Assembly: GCF_910584465.1 (NCBI RefSeq)
Contig: NZ_CAJUBK010000062.1
Span: 1-5,235, forward strand
Origin: an uncultured Oscillibacter sp.
GTDB lineage: Bacteria > Bacillota > Clostridia > Oscillospirales > Oscillospiraceae
Length of the DNA: 5,235 nt
Direction of reading: 5' to 3'
Positions 1 through 5,235 of the stretch are shown piece after piece (position 1 is the stretch's first letter; each line of letters begins with the position of its first letter). A model generated the notes under the pieces. It saw only the letters and a program-made list of their open reading frames with translations, was not told where the DNA came from and did not search any database. Made by a program: the position numbers and the translations under genes.

Positions 1-1579
<1,579 letters not shown>

Positions 1580-1604
1580 TCGTTTTCGTTCCTCCTTACT
1601 GGGG

Positions 1605-1616
1605 AAAACGCGTTTT
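1605..1616. repeat. 12-bp perfect palindrome upstream of gyrA
   Basis: AAAACGCGTTTT reads the same on both strands and lies in the 51-base gap between the 151-residue gene and gyrA, eight bases upstream of the gyrA Shine-Dalgarno site. It has no room for an RNA loop, so it would act as a double-stranded DNA site if it has a role. I see no clear -35/-10 promoter around it. It may be chance. Confidence 0.4.
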
Positions 1617-1630
1617 TATGACGGGCTGCA

Positions 1631-2086
1631 TCAGAAGGTCTCCTTCAGCCACTCCATACCGGGATAAGGCTCCAGGGTGTGGGCGTACCACTCCACGCAC
1701 TTTGCCGCCAGCTCCCGGTCCTTCATGGTGCATTTCATGGGAAAAACCGACTGGCTGTCGCTGGCCTCGATCGGGGCCTCCTCATCGGGATCCAAATGAT
1801 CCGGATCAAAGCAGGTCCAGGCGGTCTCCGACTCCGCGTCCCAAATTTGCAGGAAAATCAAATCCGGGGAGGATTCCAGGGTCAAATAGCCCTCCTCGCC
1901 GTATCCGTCGGGACTCATCATCACGCTGGGATACGCGCCGGTGCGGACCTTTTCCACAATGTCCTGGATCCCGGCCTCGGAGATATCGTCCAATCCCAGG
2001 CTGGGAAGCGCCCCCCTACTGGCGCTGTGAATCTTTATGCCGCCCGGCAGAGGCGGAATCTCTTTCTTCCGGATGATCTCTTCCAT
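1631..2086 (-). CDS. unrecognised acidic 151-residue protein between gyrB and gyrA
   Basis: I do not recognise this gene with confidence. The ATG at 2086-2084 has a good site, CAGGAGG (2103-2097), ten bases upstream, and lies 25 bases after the gyrB stop, so it is probably co-transcribed with gyrB and gyrA. The product has no signal peptide or membrane segment and is likely cytoplasmic. It is acidic, with a cluster FDPDHLDPDEEAP at about 93-105. Visible pattern: a helix-like start (38-48, EAGIQDIVEKV), a glycine turn then strands (GYGEEGYLTL at 61-70, LIFLQIW at 76-82), and a helical C-terminus (DRELAAKCVEWYA at 123-135) ending PGMEWLKE. This layout, including the late Pro-x-x-x-Trp, faintly recalls Imm1-type immunity proteins, but that is memory-based inference. 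Four 60-base rows inside it (1681-1920) count 34-37 G+C each, about 59 percent, against 63-72 percent in sampled gyrase rows, which may hint at later acquisition. It could also be a lineage-specific gene of unrelated fold. Confidence 0.8.
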   Translation of the reverse strand: MEEIIRKKEIPPLPGGIKIHSASRGALPSLGLDDISEAGIQDIVEKVRTGAYPSVMMSPDGYGEEGYLTLESSPDLIFLQIWDAESETAWTCFDPDHLDPDEEAPIEASDSQSVFPMKCTMKDRELAAKCVEWYAHTLEPYPGMEWLKETF

Positions 2087-2111
2087 GGTCCCACGGCCTC
2101 CTGATCTGAAA

Positions 2112-4061
2112 TCAATAATCCAAATTCACCACGTACTTGGCGTTCTTCTCGATGAACTCCTTCCGGGGCTCCACCTTCTCACCCATGAGGATGGTGAAGG
2201 TCTCGTCCGCCTTCACCGCGTCGTCCAGGGTGATGCGCCGCAGGGTCCGGGTCTCCGGGTCCATCGTCGTCTCCCACAGCTCCTGGGCGTTCATCTCGCC
2301 CAGGCCCTTGAAGCGGCTGATCTCCACCTTCGCGTTGGGGTTCCCCGCCCGGAGCTCGGCGGAGACCCGGTCCCGCTCCGCCTCGTCATAGGCCACCTTC
2401 GTGGTCTTGCCCCGGGTCAGCTTGAACAGGGGCGGCACGGCGGAATAGACGTAGCCCTGCTCGATCAGGGGCCGCATGAAGCGGAAGAAGAAGGTCAGCA
2501 GCAGCGTACGGATATGGCTCCCGTCCACGTCGGCATCCGCCATGATGATGACCTTGTGATAGCGGAGCTTATTGGCGTCGAACTCGTCGCCGATGCCCGC
2601 GCCCAGGGCGGTGATGACCGGCTGGAGCTTGTCGTTGCCGTAGACCTTGTCCGCCCGGGCCTTCTCCACGTTCAGCATCTTGCCCCAAAGCGGCAGGATG
2701 GCCTGGAAGCGGGAGTCCCGGCCCTGGGTGGCGGAGCCGCCGGCGGAGTCGCCCTCGACGATGTAGATCTCGGTCAGCTCCGGATCGTTCTCGTTGCAGT
2801 CCCGCAGCTTGTCGGGCATGGCCGCGCCGCCCAGGGCGGTCTTGCGGCGGATGGACTCCCTGGCCTTCTTCGCCGCCTCCCGGGCCCGGGAAGCGGTGAG
2901 GGCCTTGTCCAGGATCATCCGGCCCACCTGGGGGTTCTCCTCCAGGAAGGTGTCCAGCTTCTCCGCCACGAGGTTGTTCACCAGGGTGCGGATCTCGGAG
3001 TTGCCCAGCTTGGCCTTGGTCTGGCCCTCGAACTGGGCGTCGGTGAGCTTCACGGAGATGACGCAGGTGAGGCCCTCCCGGCAGTCCTCGCCGGAGACCT
3101 TCTCATCGTCCTTCAGCAGCTTGATCTTCCTGCCGTAGTTGTTCAGCACGGTGGTCAGGGCCCGGCGGAAGCCCTCCTCATGCATGCCGCCCTCCGGGGT
3201 GTGGACGTTGTTGGCGAAGGACAAGATCGTCTCGTTATACCCGTCGTTGTACTGGAGGGCCACCTCGGCGACGGAATCCCCCTTCTGCCCGGACATGTAG
3301 ATCACGCCGGGATGCAGGGCGTCCTTGCTCTTGTTCAGCCAGGTGACGAACTCCCGGATGCCGCCCTCGTAGCACATGGAGTCCCTCTGCTCCTTCCCGG
3401 GGCGGAGGTCCACGGTGTCGATGCGCAGCCCCGCGTTGAGGAAGGCCTCTTCCCGCATACGGGTGTGGAGGGTGTCGTAGTTATAGACCGTGTCCTCGAA
3501 CATCTCGGGATCCGGCTTGAAGGTGACGGTGGTGCCGGTGCGGTCCGTCTTCCCCACCACGGTCATCTCCTGGGTGATCTGCCCCCGGGAGAACTTCATC
3601 TCATAGATCTCGCCGTTCTTGTGCACCTGGACGGTGAGCCACTCGCTGAGGGCGTTGACCACCGAGGCGCCCACGCCGTGGAGGCCGCCGGAGACCTTAT
3701 AGCCCCCGCCGCCGAACTTGCCGCCGGCGTGGAGGATGGTGTAGACCACCTCCAGGGCGGGCTTTCCGGTCTGGGCCTGGATGTCCACGGGGATGCCCCG
3801 GCCGTCGTCCACCACGGTGATGATGTCCCCCTCGCCGATCTGGACCAGGATCTGTGTGCAGAAGCCCGCCAGGGCCTCGTCGATGGCATTGTCCACGATC
3901 TCATACACCAGATGGTGGAGGCCGGAGGAGGAGGTGGACCCGATATACATGCCGGGCCGCTTCCGGACGGCCTCCAGGCCCTCCAGGACCTGGATCTCCG
4001 AGGCGTCGTATCCGCTGTCCGCGTCCACGGCGGTAGGGCTCAAGATCTCATTGTCTGCCAT
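2112..4061 (-). CDS. gyrB: DNA gyrase subunit B, complete (649 residues)
   Basis: GyrB is the ATPase subunit of gyrase: it closes on captured DNA when ATP binds and supplies the metal site for cleavage with GyrA. The chosen start MADNEILSP (ATG 4061-4059) has AAAGGAG (4074-4068) six bases upstream and gives a normal family length. The GHKL ATPase domain shows Glu54 (general base, E. coli Glu42) and Asn58 in YEIVDNAIDEA, Asp85 in DDGRGIP, and the lid loop GGKFGGGGYKVSGGLHGVG at about 113-131. The transducer domain follows (about 230-400). The TOPRIM domain has Glu436 in VEGDSAGGSATQGR and the acidic motif DADVDG with Asp509, Asp511 and Asp513. The C-terminal tail carries the conserved RFKGLGEM motif and ends YVVNLDY. 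There is no large insertion, so this is the short Gram-positive form. Trp459 (codon 2687-2685, PLWGK) replaces the basic residue of E. coli Lys447. ParE is the alternative, but the neighbours recF, remB and gyrA settle it as GyrB. Confidence 0.98.
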   Translation of the reverse strand: MADNEILSPTAVDADSGYDASEIQVLEGLEAVRKRPGMYIGSTSSSGLHHLVYEIVDNAIDEALAGFCTQILVQIGEGDIITVVDDGRGIPVDIQAQTGKPALEVVYTILHAGGKFGGGGYKVSGGLHGVGASVVNALSEWLTVQVHKNGEIYEMKFSRGQITQEMTVVGKTDRTGTTVTFKPDPEMFEDTVYNYDTLHTRMREEAFLNAGLRIDTVDLRPGKEQRDSMCYEGGIREFVTWLNKSKDALHPGVIYMSGQKGDSVAEVALQYNDGYNETILSFANNVHTPEGGMHEEGFRRALTTVLNNYGRKIKLLKDDEKVSGEDCREGLTCVISVKLTDAQFEGQTKAKLGNSEIRTLVNNLVAEKLDTFLEENPQVGRMILDKALTASRAREAAKKARESIRRKTALGGAAMPDKLRDCNENDPELTEIYIVEGDSAGGSATQGRDSRFQAILPLWGKMLNVEKARADKVYGNDKLQPVITALGAGIGDEFDANKLRYHKVIIMADADVDGSHIRTLLLTFFFRFMRPLIEQGYVYSAVPPLFKLTRGKTTKVAYDEAERDRVSAELRAGNPNAKVEISRFKGLGEMNAQELWETTMDPETRTLRRITLDDAVKADETFTILMGEKVEPRKEFIEKNAKYVVNLDY

Positions 4062-4064
4062 AAA

Positions 4065-4102
4065 TTTCTCCTTTGCTGTCCTTTTCCTCGGGAGAAAAGG
4101 AC
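4065..4102 (-). promoter_or_regulatory. gyrB ribosome-binding site with adjacent hairpin (possible translational control element)
   Basis: On the minus strand GTCCTTTTC (4102-4094) and GAAAAGGAC (4086-4078) are perfect 9-base complements with a 7-base loop, ending three bases before the gyrB Shine-Dalgarno site AAAGGAG (4074-4068). Part of the left arm and loop, TTTCTCC (4097-4091), is also a perfect 7-base complement of GGAGAAA (4071-4065), which overlaps that Shine-Dalgarno site. The two pairings exclude each other: one leaves the site open, the other covers it. The complementarity is directly visible; a regulatory role is inference. Confidence 0.45.
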
Positions 4103-4117
4103 CAAAAAGAATTTCCT

Positions 4118-4133
4118 CTCGCCCCGGGGCGAG
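4118..4133. repeat. 16-bp perfect GC-rich palindrome in the gyrB leader
   Basis: CTCGCCCCGGGGCGAG is identical on both strands. As RNA it could fold into a six-pair stem with a four-base CCGG loop. Nine bases further along the minus strand there is a TTTTT run (4108-4104), so a weak terminator or attenuator is conceivable, although the gap between stem and T-run is longer than usual. A protein-binding DNA palindrome is equally possible. Confidence 0.5.
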
Positions 4134-4142
4134 GCGCTCCCG

Positions 4143-4166
4143 CCGGCCCGCCCCGCGGCAGGCCGG
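4143..4166. repeat. GC-rich inverted repeat in the remB-gyrB gap
   Basis: CCGGCC (4143-4148) and GGCCGG (4161-4166) are inverted copies separated by 12 very GC-rich bases. It lies between the 60-base hairpin and the 16-bp palindrome, so most of the leader can fold into successive stems. In DNA this rich in G+C, a 6-bp repeat alone has modest weight. Confidence 0.35.
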
Positions 4167-4179
4167 GGACCGATCCACT

Positions 4180-4239
4180 CAGAGCGGAAAAAGCCGGGCC
4201 GGAGGGGTGGAGCCGTCCGGCCTGCCTTCCTCCGCTCTG
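4180..4239 (-). terminator. long hairpin with T-run downstream of remB; probable terminator or attenuator
   Basis: On the minus strand GGCCGGA (4222-4216) pairs with TCCGGCC (4203-4197) across a 12-base loop. The stem extends imperfectly to AAG/CTT (4228-4226 with 4193-4191), and a TTTTT run (4192-4188) begins at the 3' base of the stem. That is the form of a Rho-independent terminator about 70-120 bases after the remB stop at 4310. A further perfect 9-base pair of arms, CAGAGCGGA (4239-4231) and TCCGCTCTG (4188-4180), encloses the whole element, including the T-run. It most likely ends or attenuates remB transcription before gyrB. Confidence 0.55.
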
Positions 4240-4309
4240 GATCTGAAATTTTTGGAATATGCCCGCGCCGCAGCGCATAGGCTGTCCCATCCGATGTCCG
4301 TCCCCCTCT

Positions 4310-4573
4310 TCATTCCAGCTCCCCGCTCTCCGCCCGCTTCCGAAGGGCAGAGGTGCTGAGCTGGCTCAGATAGACGATCTGCCGGTGATAGGGATGGTCG
4401 CAGACCACGAAGGACCGGGGCAGGTCCCCGGAGACGTCCAGCACGACCCCCTCCTTCTCGGCGGCGGCCAGATAGTCCCGCGTCCGCTTCTCATAGCTGC
4501 ACCGGTCCAGGTCGAAGATGCCCACGATCCGGCGCTGGGGGACCACCGCGTTTTGTCCAAGGTGCAGGTACAT
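4310..4573 (-). CDS. remB: extracellular matrix regulator RemB family protein (DUF370), 87 residues
   Basis: It is a small DUF370-family protein like Bacillus subtilis RemB (YaaB), encoded in the same recF-remB-gyrB setting. The related RemA is a DNA-binding activator of biofilm matrix genes; the exact job of RemB in clostridia is unclear. The start MYLHLGQNAVVP is the family's typical N-terminus, followed by IVGIFDLD (residues 16-23), LPRSFVVC (51-58) and the C-terminal IVYLSQLSTSALRKRA (66-81), the best-conserved family segment. The length of 87 matches the family. The ATG at 4573-4571 has GGGAGG (4588-4583) nine bases upstream, inside the last codons of the upstream gene. The gap to that gene's stop is one base, so the two are translationally coupled. 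The frame stays open further upstream to 4666, but that extension is low-complexity Gly/Ser/Arg, lacks family similarity and overlaps the neighbour. Confidence 0.92.
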   Translation of the reverse strand: MYLHLGQNAVVPQRRIVGIFDLDRCSYEKRTRDYLAAAEKEGVVLDVSGDLPRSFVVCDHPYHRQIVYLSQLSTSALRKRAESGELE

Positions 4574-4574
4574 C

Positions 4575-5126
4575 TCACTCGTCCTCCCACACGCGGTCCC
4601 GGAGCCAGGCCAGCCAGCGGCGGCGGACCTTGACCTGCTGCGCCCGTTCGTTGTCCCAGTTGTCATAGGAGGTCCCCTGCTTGGGAGAATAGAACTTGTA
4701 ATATCCCGCTCCGTCTCCCGCCGTCTCGAGGAAGAACGTCCGCCCCCCGTCCATCCATCCCAGGTCTACCACGGCCCCGTCCTCATAGGACGTGACGCTG
4801 ACGTCCAGGGATCTCGCGCTCTCCCCGCTGAGATGCTCCCCTGCCGCTTCCGCGACCTCCGGATCTCCCGCGGCGGAGATGGTCCCCGCTCCCCCGCTCT
4901 CCAGGAGCTCCCTCACAGAGGGGAGCGCCAGCACCTCCGCCATCAGGGCCCGGTCCTCCTCCGTGATCTTGACTTCAGGGACCTCCCGCAGGATGGAGGC
5001 GGTATCCTCCGACGCGATATAACCCTCCCTATACTGGAAATGGCTCTCCATATAGATCTCCACGCCCAGCAGGACGGCCGCCGCCATGATGAGCCCGATC
5101 TTGAGGGCGCGTCTCCTCCACTCCAT
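4575..5126 (-). CDS. unrecognised 183-residue protein with one N-terminal membrane anchor
   Basis: I do not recognise a family. The ATG at 5126-5124 has GGGGAGG (5138-5132) five bases upstream. Residues 1-9 are basic (MEWRRRALK) and 10-26 are hydrophobic (IGLIMAAAVLLGVEIYM), with no lipobox cysteine, so this is most likely a membrane anchor or uncleaved signal with the rest outside the cytoplasm. The remainder shows a charged helical part (about 49-77), an Ala/Gly/Glu-rich stretch (79-105), a strand-rich part with LDVSVTSYEDGAVVDLGWMDGGRTFFLET (107-135) and GYYKFYSP (141-148), then a basic/aromatic tail with RRRWLAWLRDRVW at 168-180. It sits between recF and remB, where these are often adjacent, and is one base from remB, implying co-expression. 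The basic Trp-rich tail could be an amphipathic helix. Function unknown. Confidence 0.85.
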   Translation of the reverse strand: MEWRRRALKIGLIMAAAVLLGVEIYMESHFQYREGYIASEDTASILREVPEVKITEEDRALMAEVLALPSVRELLESGGAGTISAAGDPEVAEAAGEHLSGESARSLDVSVTSYEDGAVVDLGWMDGGRTFFLETAGDGAGYYKFYSPKQGTSYDNWDNERAQQVKVRRRWLAWLRDRVWEDE

Positions 5127-5139
5127 ACGATCCTCCCCT

Positions 5140-5153
5140 GTCCCACATGGGAC
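5140..5153 (-). promoter_or_regulatory. small hairpin next to the ribosome-binding site of the membrane-anchored gene
   Basis: GTCCCA and TGGGAC are perfect 6-base complements with a two-base centre (five pairs and a four-base loop in practice). It ends one base upstream of the GGGGAGG site at 5138-5132. It could influence ribosome access or mRNA stability; this is inferred from position only. Confidence 0.3.
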
Positions 5154-5164
5154 GTCCTGCCCTC

Positions 5165-5202
5165 AAAAAGCCGCGCGGCTCCTTCGCCTCCGCTCAGCCG
5201 CG
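5165..5202 (-). terminator. possible terminator downstream of the presumed recF end
   Basis: On the minus strand CGCGGCT (5202-5196) pairs perfectly with AGCCGCG (5180-5174) across a 15-base loop, followed by CGGC and a TTTTT run (5169-5165). Four bases between stem and T-run and a run of only five make it a weak candidate. An alternative fold, AAGGAGCC with GGCTTTTT around GCGC, would absorb the T-run. It sits seven bases after the presumed recF stop. Confidence 0.35.
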
Positions 5203-5208
5203 TGTCCA

Positions 5209-5235
5209 TCACCGGATCGTCCCGTTTTCTACATG
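5209..5235 (-). CDS. recF: C-terminal eight residues of an upstream gene, probably recF (start beyond the window)
   Basis: Read on the minus strand from the right edge, one frame gives HVENGTIR followed by TGA (5211-5209). RecF proteins commonly end in a short strand such as the FRVQNGALVK of B. subtilis, and recF normally lies just upstream of remB-gyrB in Firmicutes, so RecF (the SMC-like ATPase that helps load RecA at gaps) is the best guess. Eight residues cannot prove it. A second frame is open across the edge but would overlap the next gene by nearly 200 bases. Confidence 0.5.
   Translation of the reverse strand, partial: HVENGTIR

Larger units (their letters stand above)
4062..4309 (-). 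other. 248-base non-coding gap between remB and gyrB
   Basis: I see no credible gene here. Read on the minus strand it starts with about 70 bases holding an AT-rich patch (ATATTCCAAAAATTTCAGAT, 4261-4242), then the terminator-like hairpin, two GC-rich inverted repeats, and the hairpin beside the gyrB ribosome-binding site. I could not find a convincing -35/-10 pair with normal spacing, so whether gyrB has its own promoter here or depends on readthrough is unresolved. An 80-codon open frame crosses the gap (4290-4048), but it looks non-coding because it is dominated by Gly/Pro/Arg and runs out of frame into gyrB. Confidence 0.6.

Noticed and set aside
4062..4178. Upstream in-frame extension of gyrB from a GTG at 4178
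   Set aside because: It would add 39 Arg/Gly/Pro-rich residues unlike any GyrB N-terminus, across hairpins and the Shine-Dalgarno site. The ATG at 4061 has an ideal AAAGGAG at six bases.
2037..4280. A very long open frame (747 codons) on the plus strand, antisense to gyrB
   Set aside because: Its product is a monotonous Leu/Gly/Val/His/Asp-rich chain with no recognisable motif. It arises because GC-rich codon use in gyrB leaves few stops on the opposite strand, and gyrB itself is certain.
4574..4666. Longer start for remB
   Set aside because: The extra 31 residues lie inside the upstream gene, are low complexity, and precede the family's normal MYLHLG start.
4943..5212. Minus-strand open frame starting at the presumed recF stop
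   Set aside because: It overlaps most of the N-terminal half of the 183-residue gene in another frame and gives an Arg/Ser/Trp-rich sequence without structure, while the 183-residue frame has a proper membrane anchor and ribosome-binding site.

Overview
The window looks like the origin-proximal replication and topoisomerase cluster of a GC-rich Clostridia bacterium, most likely of the Oscillospiraceae (Flavonifractor/Oscillibacter-like). This rests on the gene order recF, remB, gyrB, gyrA, on the clostridial style of the GyrA and GyrB proteins, and on strong Shine-Dalgarno sites (AAAGGAG, AAGGAGG). Every gene reads on the minus strand, so the biological order runs from the right edge of the window to the left.

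From right to left: (1) a 27-base tail that fits the C-terminus of RecF; (2) an 82-base gap with two hairpins; (3) a 183-residue unrecognised protein with one N-terminal membrane anchor; (4) one base later, remB, a small DUF370-family DNA-binding regulator; (5) a 248-base non-coding stretch packed with inverted repeats, which probably ends remB transcription and forms the gyrB leader; (6) complete gyrB (649 residues); (7) an unrecognised acidic 151-residue cytoplasmic protein inserted between gyrB and gyrA; (8) the first 526 residues of gyrA, cut by the left edge of the window.

GyrB (ATPase and TOPRIM metal site) and GyrA (catalytic tyrosine) form DNA gyrase, which introduces negative supercoils and is essential for replication. 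RecF acts at gaps and stalled forks. RemB belongs to a family of regulators of matrix genes. The conserved part of the neighbourhood is ordinary. The accessory parts are the two unrecognised genes: one tightly coupled to remB, the other splitting the gyrB-gyrA pair. The structured leader before gyrB includes a short element that could pair with the gyrB Shine-Dalgarno site. Both gyrase subunits carry non-E. coli residues at quinolone-associated positions (Ala at GyrA Ser83, Trp at GyrB Lys447), probably a lineage trait. I see no mobile element, CRISPR array, tRNA, rRNA or clear new multi-gene system.
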